From contig NZ_SAIY01000002.1 in NCBI RefSeq assembly GCF_010560025.1, positions 310,001-374,000 on the forward strand: 64,000 bases of DNA. Reading direction: 5' to 3'. The translations under genes and the position numbers were made by a program. Under the pieces are notes generated by a model. The model searched no databases. It worked only from the letters and a program-made list of their open reading frames with translations, and was not told the origin of the DNA. Shown here one piece after another: positions 33,375 through 43,266 of this stretch. Source of the DNA: Verrucosispora sioxanthis (lineage in GTDB: Bacteria > Actinomycetota > Actinomycetes > Mycobacteriales > Micromonosporaceae). Numbering within the stretch: the first letter of the stretch is position 1; every line of letters begins with the position of its first letter.

Positions 33375-33526
33375 GTCGCCCGTCCCCTCGCACAGAGGCC
33401 AGATGAGCGCGCCTCGCACGACCCACAAACCAACTCCACCTGGTGGCAGTCAGGCTGCTCGACCGGGATCAGCGGGTCAGCGGGACACACTTCGCCGACG
33501 TGCAGCGGCCGGGGCATGATGATCGG

Positions 33527-34236
33527 ATGCGCAACGTAGAGGAGCTGAAGGCTACATCCGATCCGGCGTGGCCAGCGCTCGAGATGGAACTGCTGTCGAA
33601 TCCGCAGATCAACATCTTGCCGGTCTCTGCAGCCGTCGGGCATGACAGCCTGTACCGCTTCCAGGCACGCGGTCACGGCTGGGCGCGCTGGCATTGCACA
33701 CCGGTGGTCTGCTGGTCAACAACGGCTGGCTGCGTGTGCTCGGCGGCGGTGGCGAGCGCGGTCTGCCCTCGCTGGCGGAGGTGAACGTCCTGCCGGGCGA
33801 TGAGCAGGCGCCCGCGGCGCTGGTGGTCGGTTACGACGTGCTCGGCGGACGATTCGAGGTCAACGGCCCCGATCCGGCGACCATCGGCCGCCCCGGGGAG
33901 CCCGGCGAGGTGTGCTACTTCGGGCCGGACACGTTGGAGTGGGAGTCCCTCAGCGCTGGTCACGGTGCTTGGCTGTCGTGGATCGCCGAGGGTGGTACCA
34001 GCCAGTTCTACGAGTCCCTGCGCTGGCCAGGCTGGCAAGAGGAGACACGCGGGTTGCCCTTGTCGCACGGCATAACGGTCTACCCGTTTCTGTGGTCGCG
34101 CGAAGCGCACCAGAACCTCGCTGGCACCACCCGGCGGCCGGTGCCCATGGCCGAGCTGTTCTCGTTGCAGGACGACTTCGCTGCGCGGTTCGCCGCGGAA
34201 CCGGACGCCACGGCGTTACACGTCCGCGTCGTGTAA
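33527..34236 (+). pseudogene. DUF2625 family protein, frame-shifted
   Basis: From ATG 33527 the frame reads MRNVEELKATSDPAWPALEM, LLPVSA-type sequence and SLYRFQ, then goes wrong near 33662. A second frame continues SRLGALALHTGGLLVNNGWL and runs to a stop at 34236 with YDVLGGRFEVNGP, the DUF2625 core. One missing base in gcacgcggtcac explains it. DUF2625 (YxxD-like) function is unknown. The joined protein would be about 236 residues. Confidence 0.65.
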
Positions 34237-34272
34237 CGCGGCTAGCGTGAGCACCCACAGCCTGATGCCCAA

Positions 34273-34304
34273 CTACTGAGAGACACGCCCGGTCGGCGGC
34301 ATTT
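34273..34304. repeat. right half of the cassette-like repeat, copy E
   Basis: CGCCCGGTCGGCGGCAT at 34286-34302 is identical to the right end of the copy at 37194-37266. The left half is not clearly preserved. It lies just after the DUF2625 gene. Confidence 0.45.
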
Positions 34305-34365
34305 CAGGGAGGTGAAACGAGGAGTGCCTGGCGGGAGTTGGTGGAGACACCTCGGGGCAATGAGG

Positions 34366-35250
34366 TCAACCAAGCCCCAGACGTTGTAGAGCCGAGGCGA
34401 CGTACCCACGGGCGGCCCGGTGCTGCCAGCCGAGCGGGAAGTCAGGCAGTGCTGCGGCATCCTTGGCATCGATGAGCAAGCTCAGCGCCGGATCGGGTAG
34501 TTCCTGACCCAGCCTGCGCGCGAGCGCCACCGCAGCCGTTACCCGCACGACGAACGAGTCGTGACCGAGCAGGTCCGTCATCCGGGCCGCGATCGCGCAG
34601 GGCGACACCGGCAGGTGTGCCAGGGCGAGGTTCGCGCTCGCCCGGACGGCGTCGTCGCCGTCGGCCGACAGCAGCGCGGCGATCGTCGGCTCATCCGCCG
34701 GGAACCACGCCAGCAGCTCGGCGGCCTGGGACGCGACCAGCGGATCGTCGCCGAGCCAATGACGGTAGGCGTCCACGTGTGCCGCCACAGCCCGGTACGC
34801 GTCGGCGGCCCACTTCGCGGCGCACGAGTCGGCGATGTCCATCGCCTCCTCGGTGAAGCCCTCGTCGCGGTAGTAGACGAGCGCGATGACCATGTCCTCC
34901 TGCCGGCGTGTCACCGCCGGCCCATCGAAGGCGGCCTTCGGACCGAACGGCAGATCGTGATCGGTGTAGGCACCCAGACCTACGTCTCGAAGCAACCTCG
35001 TCAGGGCAGGCCGGGCTGGCGTGCCTGGGTCGTTGATCAAGAGAACGAGGAAACGCACCACGTGAGCGCTGACCTGCCAACGGGTTCCTTGATGGACGAC
35101 AGCGTCCCGCAGCCGGGTCAGCGCCTCGCCGGCCACGGTCGGATCCGGTGAGCGAAGCGCCGCCAGGTGCGCCGGGATACGGTCTGCCGGGCCGTGCGTA
35201 CCGTGCAGCGAAGCCCACGGCACGCCGTCAAGATCGGAGAGCGGACCCAC
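34366..35250 (-). CDS. HEAT-repeat-like protein
   Basis: The roughly 294-residue product is built of paired helices typical of HEAT or PBS-lyase repeats (PTIAALLSADGDDAVRASAN then LALAHLP; ARMTDLLGHDSFVVRVTAAV). Such proteins usually mediate binding. I chose GTG 35250 (VGPLSDLDGVPW); upstream sequence in frame is arginine-rich. No partner is identifiable from neighbours. Confidence 0.65.
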   Translation of the reverse strand: MGPLSDLDGVPWASLHGTHGPADRIPAHLAALRSPDPTVAGEALTRLRDAVVHQGTRWQVSAHVVRFLVLLINDPGTPARPALTRLLRDVGLGAYTDHDLPFGPKAAFDGPAVTRRQEDMVIALVYYRDEGFTEEAMDIADSCAAKWAADAYRAVAAHVDAYRHWLGDDPLVASQAAELLAWFPADEPTIAALLSADGDDAVRASANLALAHLPVSPCAIAARMTDLLGHDSFVVRVTAAVALARRLGQELPDPALSLLIDAKDAAALPDFPLGWQHRAARGYVASALQRLGLG

Positions 35251-35451
35251 CAAGGAATTATCACCACCGGGATAGCCCAACACCGGCCGGTAGCCGCGCG
35301 ATAAGCCGGATACGCAACGTACGCCCCGCGCTACCCGCCCGACACTCCGGTCGCGGCATGTGCGGATGCGCATGCGCGACGGGCCGGAGATCGGTCGTTG
35401 GGTGGCCGTTTGGTGTTTGCGTCGCGGCGGTTGCTTGTTCACGCTTGCAGC

Positions 35452-35963
35452 GTGGCTGATCTGGACTTTTTCGTGGACGTGGTCGTCAGTGGCGCGGTGC
35501 TCGGAGTGGGCCTGATCGACTCGCCGGACGGCGTAGCTCACGCGATCGGTACTGACTTCGTGGAGGACCGCGGCCGCGCGGTTATGCGGCGCGACTACGG
35601 CCTGGTGGAGTTCTTCTGGGCGCGTCGGTCCGGATCCGATCCCTGGCATGCGACGGGCTTCACCGTGCACGTGCACCGCTTGGCGTCCCTCGACGTCGCG
35701 CGGGAGCCGAGCTGCCGGGTCTGCTGCCCTCCGCTGATGACATCGTCCGAGCCTGCCTTGACGCCATCCCGGTTGGTCGACATCAGGTGCCCATGCTCGA
35801 CGCCCGCCGAGACCTGCACGGACTCGACCAAACCCAGATACGCCTATCCCGCCATGCGAAAAACCTGGTCAATGCTGCTCAATGGCATCTGGACGACGTC
35901 CAGGATGAACGGCTCGCCGACCAACTGAGCGAATGGATCGCGGTCAAGCCCAGCCTCGTGTAA
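35452..35963 (+). pseudogene. unidentified small protein, frame-shifted
   Basis: GTG 35452 starts VADLDFFVDVVVSGAVLGVG and continues naturally to about WHATGFTVHVHRLAS. Near 35715 the sense frame changes: LPGLLPSADDIVRACLDAIP, then HQVPMLDARRDLHGLDQTQI, ending LADQLSEWIAVKPSLV at 35963. One missing base joins them into about 171 residues. The acidic, Trp-containing type recalls immunity proteins of polymorphic toxins, but I cannot assign it. Confidence 0.55.
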
Positions 35964-36013
35964 AAGCTCGCTTCGCCGCGCGGCCAGCACCACCCCTGCC
36001 TCGGCGCAACGCA

Positions 36014-36085
36014 CGCTCATCGGCACGGACGCGCCTGTCGCCGCCGTTCCTCCGTCACGCGCTGTGACGCCCGGTCGGCGGCCAG
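36014..36085. repeat. intergenic cassette-like repeat, copy C
   Basis: It opens CGCTCATCGGCACGGACG and ends GTGACGCCCGGTCGGCGGCC; 72 bp. Inside the right half GTCAC-GCGCT-GTGAC is itself a small palindrome. Confidence 0.65.
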
Positions 36086-36111
36086 AAGAGTGCGTGAGTC
36101 CCCTCGCGCGG

Positions 36112-36603
36112 TCAGATCCCGAGGCGTTCGATCAGCGTCTCGATGTTGGGCGCAACCTCGATCCAGTCCGCCGTTGTGCTGAGGTAGATCACTGACGGGC
36201 CGGCCAAGGAAGGTCTGTAGTCCAACGCGAACGGCTGGTCGGGGCCGAGGTCACCGATCAGCAGAGACTGGTCAGGATCCACGTCGCCAGGCGGGCGCTG
36301 CCGGTCCGGCTGACCGAGATAGAACCCGCGATAGTCCTCCGGCATGTCGTCGAGCCAGCGCCTGTTGGCCGTCATCCGACTCAGGGGGAGGAACTGTGGG
36401 ACTACCGCGTCATCGCCGAAGACTTCGCGGTACATCGAGGACGAGCGGTCTGGAGCTACCCACCGACCTTGCCGCACCGCACGGAGGAGCACAGACGGGA
36501 CCGGCAAGCCGTCGATGATCACATCGCCATCGTGGACGCGCCGTACGGTCCCCACAAGTCCGAATCTCCTCGACGCACCATCAGCGGCATCGACCAAACG
36601 CAC
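36112..36603 (-). CDS. SMI1/KNR4 (SUKH)-like protein
   Basis: The 163-residue product ends with VIYLSTTADWIEVAPNIETL, then IERLGI, typical of the SUKH fold's closing strands and helix. LPLSRMTANRRWLDDMPEDY is also in keeping. SUKH proteins often give immunity to toxins. It is divergent from the ATPase gene with 17 bases between the starts. Family assignment rests on general appearance. Confidence 0.55.
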   Translation of the reverse strand: MRLVDAADGASRRFGLVGTVRRVHDGDVIIDGLPVPSVLLRAVRQGRWVAPDRSSSMYREVFGDDAVVPQFLPLSRMTANRRWLDDMPEDYRGFYLGQPDRQRPPGDVDPDQSLLIGDLGPDQPFALDYRPSLAGPSVIYLSTTADWIEVAPNIETLIERLGI

Positions 36604-36620
36604 CGCTAGGGTCGGGTCCT

Positions 36621-37142
36621 GTGATCGTATGGCTCAACGGCACTCACGGCGCAGGCAAGACGACCACCAGTGCACTCGTGCAGCAGCTGATCCCGGATTC
36701 ACGGGTGTTCGACGCCGAAAAGGTCGGCGAGACACTGATGGACATCACACCGGGGCTACCCGAGACGGACAACTTCCAGCACTGGCCGCCGTGGCGGCAG
36801 CTCGTCGTCGAAACCGCCCGCCGCATACTCGACTACACCGGCGGCACACTGGTGATGCCCATGACCGTCCTAGTCGAGCAGTACTGGCGCGAGATCAACA
36901 CGGGCCTCGCCCACCATGCCATCCCGGTACGGCATTTCGTCCTCCACGCCGACCAGCACACCCTCCGCAGGCGCATCGAGGGGGACACTCTTCTTGGCCC
37001 CTCCCCATTCCGTCTCAAGTACCTCGAGTCCTACACCGAGGAGGCCCGCATCTGGCTGCACAATGAGGCCGAGGTCATCGACACCACACACCTCACGCCA
37101 GCCCAAGCCGCCCTGCGGATCGCAGACGCCGTCAACAGTTGA
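36621..37142 (+). CDS. P-loop ATPase, TmrB-like kinase fold
   Basis: The 173-residue protein begins MIVWLNGTHGAGKTTTSALV with a perfect Walker A (GTHGAGKT). VMPMTVLVEQYWREI and HFVLHADQHTLRRRIEGDT follow in the pattern of tunicamycin-resistance TmrB-like and shikimate/adenylate-kinase-like small NTPases. It may phosphorylate or bind a small molecule; resistance is possible but not shown. Confidence 0.8.
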   Translation: MIVWLNGTHGAGKTTTSALVQQLIPDSRVFDAEKVGETLMDITPGLPETDNFQHWPPWRQLVVETARRILDYTGGTLVMPMTVLVEQYWREINTGLAHHAIPVRHFVLHADQHTLRRRIEGDTLLGPSPFRLKYLESYTEEARIWLHNEAEVIDTTHLTPAQAALRIADAVNS

Positions 37143-37193
37143 GGGCGGCCCCCACGGGCAACGGGCCAGGCGATAGCTCGTAACACACACGAG

Positions 37194-37266
37194 CGCTCAT
37201 CGGCACGACCGGACGCAGGGCATCCACGATCTTCGTCACACCGGGTAGCGCCCGGTCGGCGGCATG
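37194..37266. repeat. intergenic cassette-like repeat, copy B
   Basis: The 73-bp copy opens CGCTCATCGGCACGACCGG, identical to copy A for 19 bases, and ends CGCCCGGTCGGCGGCATG. Its ends pair as CAT/ATG, a 5x5 internal loop, then CGACCGG/CCGGTCG, resembling a folded recombination site. Confidence 0.7.
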
Positions 37267-37292
37267 ACAGCGCGTCTGATCATGGTTGTGGG

Positions 37293-37706
37293 CTATGCGT
37301 CCTCGAAGCCGCGGTAGGTACCGGACTCGTCCGTGGCGTCGGCGAACTCGTCGAAGTCCATATTCGCGATGCTCAGATTGGCCGACACGTCGGCGTACCA
37401 CTGCGCCGGCACGCGGAACGTCCGTCCGGGTTCGGCGTACAGGTCCACGGCGAGGAGCGAGTGCTCGATGTCGGCCATGCTGATGGCATCGGCAACGAAC
37501 AGGTAGGCGAGCTTGTCATCGTCGGCGGCGGCGGCGTCCGCAGCGACCAGAGTCTGCACGGTTACATCGGAGTAGAGGGGGTCGCTGGCGTAGGTTGCGC
37601 CGTCGGCTCCGACAGCCCTTTGGATTTCGCTCCAGGCCCTGTCGTCGGTGAAATCAGTGCGCAGGATCAGCGATGTCAGGTCGTTGGGCTGCGGCAGGAG
37701 CGGCAT
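37293..37706 (-). CDS. DUF6924-like protein
   Basis: The 137-residue protein starts with the pattern LILRTDFTDDRAWSEIQRAV and ends near FRVPAQWYADVSANLSIANM, then DFDEFAD, matching the DUF6924 layout as I remember it. Function unknown; such genes accompany toxin-immunity cassettes. It is the last unit of the cassette-like row. Confidence 0.6.
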   Translation of the reverse strand: MPLLPQPNDLTSLILRTDFTDDRAWSEIQRAVGADGATYASDPLYSDVTVQTLVAADAAAADDDKLAYLFVADAISMADIEHSLLAVDLYAEPGRTFRVPAQWYADVSANLSIANMDFDEFADATDESGTYRGFEDA

Positions 37707-37812
37707 GCCAATGATCTTCTCATCCGTCGGACCGGGCGCGCGATCAGCGGCAGATCAGTGCGTAGGCTGCGCGGCTTCTGGGGTTTCTGCCTCGCCGAGT
37801 GAGTGTCTATGT

Positions 37813-40800
37813 CTATGTGCCGTCTTCTTGTTCTGGTCTTTCTGTTTGGTCGAGTAGAGCGGTCAGTGCCTGCGACGATTGTTCGTCGAGGATGGCGGTG
37901 ACTGCGTCGGAAAATCGGTGTTCGCAGAGTTTCGCGCGGAGGTCACGGAGTCGGGCGATATCGAAACCGGCTTGGGGAAGGCCGATTCCGAGCCGTATCA
38001 CGAGGGCCTGGCAGTGGAGGGTCACTGCCTCGGCGAAGTCACCCGTTTCGGTACGCAGGGTTCCCAGCTGGCTGATCGAGATGGCCATGCCGGCCCGGTT
38101 GCCCAGCTCCTGGTTGATGGTCAGGGATTGCTGGTAGCGGCGTTCGGCCTCGGCGTAGTCACCTTGGAGGTAGGCGAGGATCCCGAGCTGGTGGTAGCTG
38201 CCGGCCATGCCGGCCCGGTTGCCCAGCTGCTCGCCGATGGTGAGGGATTGCTGGTAGCGGCGTTCGGCCTCGGCGTAGTCACCCCGGTCCTGGGCGATCA
38301 TGCCCAGCTGGTGGTAGCTGGTGGCCATGCCGGCCCGGTTGCCCAGCTCCTCGTCGATGGTCAGGGATTGCTGGTAGCGGCGTTCGGCCTCGGCGTAGTC
38401 ACCCCGGTCCTGGGCGAGGATCCCGAGCTGACCGTAGCTGGTGGCCATGCCGGCCCGGTTGCCCAGCTGCTCGCCGATGGTGAGGGATTGCTGGTAGCGG
38501 CGTTCGGCCTCGGCGTAGTCACCTTGGAGGTAGGCGAGGATCCCGAGCTGGTGGTAGCTGCCGGCCATGCCGGCCCGGTTGCCCAGCTCCTGGTTGACGG
38601 TGAGGGATTGCTGGTAGCGGCGTTCGGCCTCGGCGTAGTCACCTTGGAGGTAGGCGAGGATCCCGAGCTGGTGGTAGCTGCCGGCCATGCCGGCCCGGTT
38701 GCCCAGCTCCTGGTTGACGGTGAGGGATTGCTGGTAGCGGCGTTCGGCCTCGGCGTAGTCACCTTGGAGGTAGGCGAGGTTGCCGAGCTGGTGGTAGCTG
38801 CTGGCCATGCCGGCGCGGTCGCCCAGCTCCTCGCCGATGGTGAGGGATTGCTGGTAGCGGCGTTCGGCCTCGGCGTAGTCACCCCGAGCCTGAGCGAGAA
38901 TCCCGAGCTGGTGGGTGAACGCGGCGGTGTCGTATGTGTTGGGGGGCAGCCAGGTGAGGGTTTCGTGGCAGATGCTGGTTTCCCAGTCCCATGCGGCCCA
39001 GGTGTGCAGCTGGTCTCGGATCTCATAGCTGAGTGACACCGCCGCCGTCAGGTTTGCGGCGGCGTAGTGGTGGTATCGAGCTTCGATCTGGTCGTACAGC
39101 TCGGCGAGTTTGTCCTGTGCCTGGTGTTGAACCCGCCAGGTGTAGTAGGCGGCGGCGCGGTGGTGTGCGCTCGTGGTGGCGTCGGGGTGCAGGCGGGCCA
39201 ACGCGGCGGCGGTCCACCGGTGCAGGACGTACTGTGGCCTGTTGTCGTCGGGTCGGACGATCGGGACGAGGAGTCCGAGCGTGTCCAAGGTGGCCAGCGA
39301 TACCGCGTCGACGGTGGTGTCGCTCAGCGGTGGTCGGCCCATCTCGGTGATGTCGGTCCGCAGTTGAGTGACCTGTTCGGTGGTGTAGCCGAGCTGGGTC
39401 CAGTCATCGACGGGTTGCCCGGCGGTGTTGGCCTCGTCGAGCTTGTGCGTCAGTTCGGTTAGCCGCTGGTCGCGTTCCGGGTCGGTCGGGTTGGGGGCGG
39501 GTGGGTGGATTTGCCAGGCCAGGCCTAGCTGGTCGATGGGCTGCCGATATACGGCGGCGCCGATTAGCAGTGTGCGTGCCGCGGGGTCGAGTAGTCCGAG
39601 CAGCCGGTCCAGGAGGCTGTCGTTGACGGTCAAGGTCACCGCTTCGGCCAGGGCCCGACCGACCAGATGGTTTTGTTCGGTGTCGTCACCGTCGCGGGCG
39701 GTGTGGAGGTCGTCGAGCCAGCGGTCCGGGGCGGTGATGCCCCGGTCGGCGAGTAGCTGTTCCAGGCGGTCGGTGACGTCGTCGAAGCGGGCTTGCCCTT
39801 TGCGCAGGAGCGCATCGAGGTACTCCAGGGTGCGGGGGTGGCCGCCGACGTCGGTGCAGGCCCGCCGCTGCTGTTCGGGCGTGAGCGCGTCGAGGCCGGG
39901 TAGCCGCCAGATCAGTTTGCGGGTCTCGGCCAACGACAGCGGGCCGAGATGGTGGTGGACGAGCCGCCGACGGGCGTTGCCCGGTAACTCGAACGGGTAG
40001 CGGCTGGTGACCAGCAGCCGGTGGGGGCCTTGATGGACGGCCCAGGCCGCGAGGAACTCGGCGAGGATGTCGTCGCGGATCAGCGCCGGCCCGCTGGTCT
40101 GCTCGTCCAGGTTGGTTTCGAAGTTGTCGATCAGCAGCGTGACCGGTTGCTGAGCCAACACCTGGAACGCCGCCGTCAGCCGCTCCTGCCACGGTTCGCC
40201 CGGCATCCGCAAGTAGCCGGAGAGTTGCCGCCACGGGTGGCGCTCCGGCAGGCCCTCGGCGATGGCCCGGGTGAACAGGGCCTGACCGAACGCGGCCAGG
40301 ATTGCGTCGGCTCCGGTGGCGCCGACCACCGGCACCACGATTCCGATGTCCTGACCGAGCAGCCGGAGCAGCTCGGCGGCCAGGCTGGATTTCCCGACGC
40401 CGCCGATGCCGTGGATCACCGCGCCGGCGCGGGCGCGGTGGCGCAGCGCCGCGACCAGGGTGCGCAGCTCGGCGCGGCGGCCGACGAAGTCCCCGACCGG
40501 GCGCAGCGGAACGCCGGCCGGCAGTACCGGCTCCGGTGCCTCGGTGACCGGGCCGGGCGGGGCGGCCGGGTCATACAGCGGCTGCGGCTCACCGCGCGCG
40601 AACACCACGGGGTCGCCCACTCCACCAGCCGGCGGACTGGCGCGTCCTGCGGCAGGGCCCGCCGGTCGGCCTCGATCTGCCGCCGGGCGTGGGCGACCGC
40701 GTCGACCACCATCGGCTCGGCCGCCACTGCGAGTTCCCGGTACAGGGCTGCGGCGAACAGCGCCGCGTACCGGTCGGTCACCGCCGCGGTCATCGCGACC

Positions 40801-42179
40801 ACCTGCGGCACGCCTGCCGCCAGTAGCTGCCGCGCCAGGCCGGGCAACGCGTCCGCGCTGTCCTGCGGCGCCGCCTGGACCGACAGGGCCGTCGAGCAGC
40901 CAGCCAGCACGACCGCGGCCGGGCGCCGATTCTCCGGGATCGCCGCGACCAACTCCTGCGCGGTGACCTCGTGCGGCAGCCCTCGCTCGTCCTCCAACAG
41001 CAACCGACCCGGACGGGCGTGACAACAGACATGCAGCACGTGGAACCGTTGGGCCTTAAGCGCGTCTCGGAGCGCGGCCAGGGTACCCAGGTTCAGGACC
41101 TGGACGTGGGCAGCCGTACGCTTTCGGGCAGGATCGACCGCGTCGAGCACCGTGGCCAGCTCATGCTCCACGTCCAGCAGCGGCCCGCCGTCCTCACCCT
41201 CCGGGCTGGCCAGCACCACCAGGATCCGCAGCGGTCCCGGGATGACAACTCCCGGAACGGTGTCCTCGACATCGACGCCCCGGAACACCTCCACCGACTC
41301 GGTCAACGCCAGCGCACGATCCGCACCGGGCGGGATCAACGCCTCCCACGGCCAGTCCACCAAGTCGTCCCCGGCGCATACCGCTAGACGCAGACCGGCG
41401 CCGTGCCGGCGCGCGTCGCCGATCAACCCGGTCAACGCGGCACCGACCGGGTCAGGGATGAACGCCTCGCCGAGCATTACACCGGCCTCGCGCAACGCCG
41501 GCGACAACTGATCGGCCGTCGCCGCGTCGGAGCCGCGCCGCACCAGGTCGCCATCCCGGCGGTGACCGATCCGATGCACGTCCTGCAGACGCGCCGGTAT
41601 ACGCCGCGCCACCTCCGCCCGCGGGATACCGGTCGTGCGCCGACCCTCGTCCCGGTCGACCACCTCCACACCCGACATCGCCACCGTCAGCCTGGCGCGC
41701 CGCGCCCCTTCGGGTCGGACCCGGCCACCCGGCGGCAGGGCGGAAACGACCTCTAGCGTCGGCTGCGCCTCACCCAAAGCGGCGATCAACTGAGCCACCC
41801 GTGTCTGGTAGACATCGCCTTCGGCGTGCCGAAAGTCCACACACCGGCGAATGTCCAGAAAAGGCGGCATCCCGACGTCCTCGTGCAGCACCGGAATCAG
41901 CCGCCGTCCCTTCTCCACCGTCTGCGAATACAGCGCGGCATACTGATCCATCACCTGCGGCGAGGACACCGCGGCAGGACTGCACACCACCACTCCCGCC
42001 CGAGCCGCTTGGATGCCCTGCTCCTGCCGGCGGGTCACCACATCCCCGGGCAGCACCTCCCACTCGTCGAAGAACACCCGAAACCCTGCGTCGCGCAACC
42101 GACCGGAGAGCGTTACCACCCACGGGCGGTCAGGCTCGGCATAGACGACGAACACGTCGAAGCGCTCCACCCCGGTCAT
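37813..42179 (-). CDS. TIR-CHAT-STAND-TPR protein, with one frameshift
   Basis: ATG 42179 follows GGGAGG. Order of parts: TIR domain (FDVFVVYAEPDRPWVVTLSG, residues about 8-125), CHAT caspase-like domain (His in HVLHVCCHARPG near 380, Cys in VVLAGCSTALS near 425), then a frameshift near 40606-40612. The second frame gives an NB-ARC/NACHT-like ATPase (Walker A GIGGVGKSSLA; Walker B TLLIDNFET), a helical region and eight 40-residue TPRs. Joined length is about 1,456 residues. This is the build of ligand-sensing defence ATPases with NADase and protease effectors. One missing base (accccgtgg) separates it from an intact gene. If real, a roughly 588-residue TIR-CHAT protein remains. Confidence 0.75.
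38085..38911. repeat. seven near-identical 120-bp TPR repeats
   Basis: The block shows 120-base periodicity (units at 38101, 38221, 38341, 38461, 38581, 38701 and 38821) with only a few changes per unit. Each encodes a 40-residue TPR with the core DYAEAERRYQQSL. An eighth, degenerate unit (DFAEAVTLHCQAL) lies on the C-terminal side. Such DNA-level identity implies recent expansion or gene conversion. Confidence 0.95.
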
Positions 42180-42274
42180 CCGCGCCTCCCGATCGTCCTG
42201 ACAGGTTGTTCCACTATGGCGGACCAGGGTCCCATCGATATCACCCGTTCGAGCGAACCGGCTACCGTACGCTC

Positions 42275-42808
42275 ATGGAAGCTTCCGGGCTGATCGTCGC
42301 CATCATTAGCGCCATCGCCGGTATCGCCGCAGCCTGGTTCGGCTACCTCGCCGTACGCGACAAGCTCCGACACCGGCACACCGCTCCCGCAGCCGTACAG
42401 CCGCCGACGAACCAGCCGTACGACGCGTTCATCTCCTACGCCGCCGCCGACGAGGACCTCGCCGAGCAGATCGCGCACCACCTACAGACCCGCAACCTCC
42501 GCGTCTTCCTCGCCAAATGGATCGACCTCGGCCTTGTCAAACACCTCGAGAAGGAATGCGCTCTGAACGGCACTCGCACCGGAATCCTACTGTTTAGCGC
42601 CGCCACCATGACCCAACCCGAGATCCGAGACGACTACGCCGCGATCCTGCAACGCGCCCACAACGGCGGACGACGCTTCATCCCCGTCCTAGTCGAACAA
42701 GTCGACCTGCCCCCATACGCGAAAATCCGACAACCGCTCGACCTTACCGACAAACGCAACCGCGACACAAACCTCGACACTCTAGCGAGAACCATCCAGC
42801 GCGCCTAA
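42275..42808 (+). CDS. membrane-anchored TIR-domain protein
   Basis: The 177-residue protein has one N-terminal transmembrane helix (LIVAIISAIAGIAAAWFGYL), a short linker and a TIR domain (YDAFISYAAADEDLAEQIAH; FLAKW; GILLFSAA). The Asp-Glu of the SYAAADEDL loop and the later GGRRFIPVLVE resemble the TIR of the divergent gene (KGRRLIPVLHE). It starts 95 bases from the TIR-CHAT gene in the opposite direction, so the two share a control region. It may be a second effector or adaptor. Confidence 0.8.
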   Translation: MEASGLIVAIISAIAGIAAAWFGYLAVRDKLRHRHTAPAAVQPPTNQPYDAFISYAAADEDLAEQIAHHLQTRNLRVFLAKWIDLGLVKHLEKECALNGTRTGILLFSAATMTQPEIRDDYAAILQRAHNGGRRFIPVLVEQVDLPPYAKIRQPLDLTDKRNRDTNLDTLARTIQRA

Positions 42809-43266
42809 ACCAAGAATAATAGCCACACCGAGAAACAACACTCAGACACCCGGGACCGACTGGTAACGACCCCTGCAATTTGTCAACGAACGACTCACCG
42901 GTAATGCAACAACGCACTCTCATCGGCAGAAGCGGATGCCGAGTGGAGATGTCGACTGGACGCCCGTCACGCAACGTCATCGACCGGGCATACGGTCAGT
43001 CGCACAACCGTCAAGGCAGCCGACCATCAAAGAGTCGCCTCCCCCGGTGCAGCCTTGTACGTCAAGCCGTACATGTCTCTGCACGGGAGTGCTTGGAGGT
43101 GGGAGTCTCCGGCTGACACAGTCCATCGCGCCATCAGCACTCTGATCAGGCCAGACGCTGCAGCCGCAAATCTTCAGCAAGCGATCACAGCAGTACCGCC
43201 CTGCGACCAAATATTGATCTTTAGAAGCAGGAAACCGCAGGTCAACAGCGTGCGGTTGAAGGATAT
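42809..43266. other. 458-base gene-free right interior of the island
   Basis: I see no convincing gene. At 42913-42990 there is a weak, inverted likeness to the cassette repeat (CTCATCGGCA and GTCACGCAACGTCAT). GC content is below the average of the window. Confidence 0.4.

Noticed and set aside
30332..35360. Weak right-end likenesses of the cassette repeat near 30332-30350 and 35344-35360
   Set aside because: They keep the CCGGT and GCGGCA parts but no recognisable left end. They are mentioned only as support, not annotated.
30391..37706. Classical integron with attC sites
   Set aside because: No integron integrase is present, and the repeats lack the GTTRRRY/RYYYAAC core of attC. Only a functional analogy is proposed.
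38085..38911. Regular 120-bp direct repeats that might suggest a CRISPR array or satellite DNA
   Set aside because: There are no unique spacers. The repeats are continuous, multiples of three, and encode TPR units within a long protein frame.
42912..42990. A further inverted copy of the cassette-like repeat
   Set aside because: Only CTCATCGGCA and GTCACGCAACGTCAT-type blocks match and the order does not fit the full copies. It is too weak to list as a copy.
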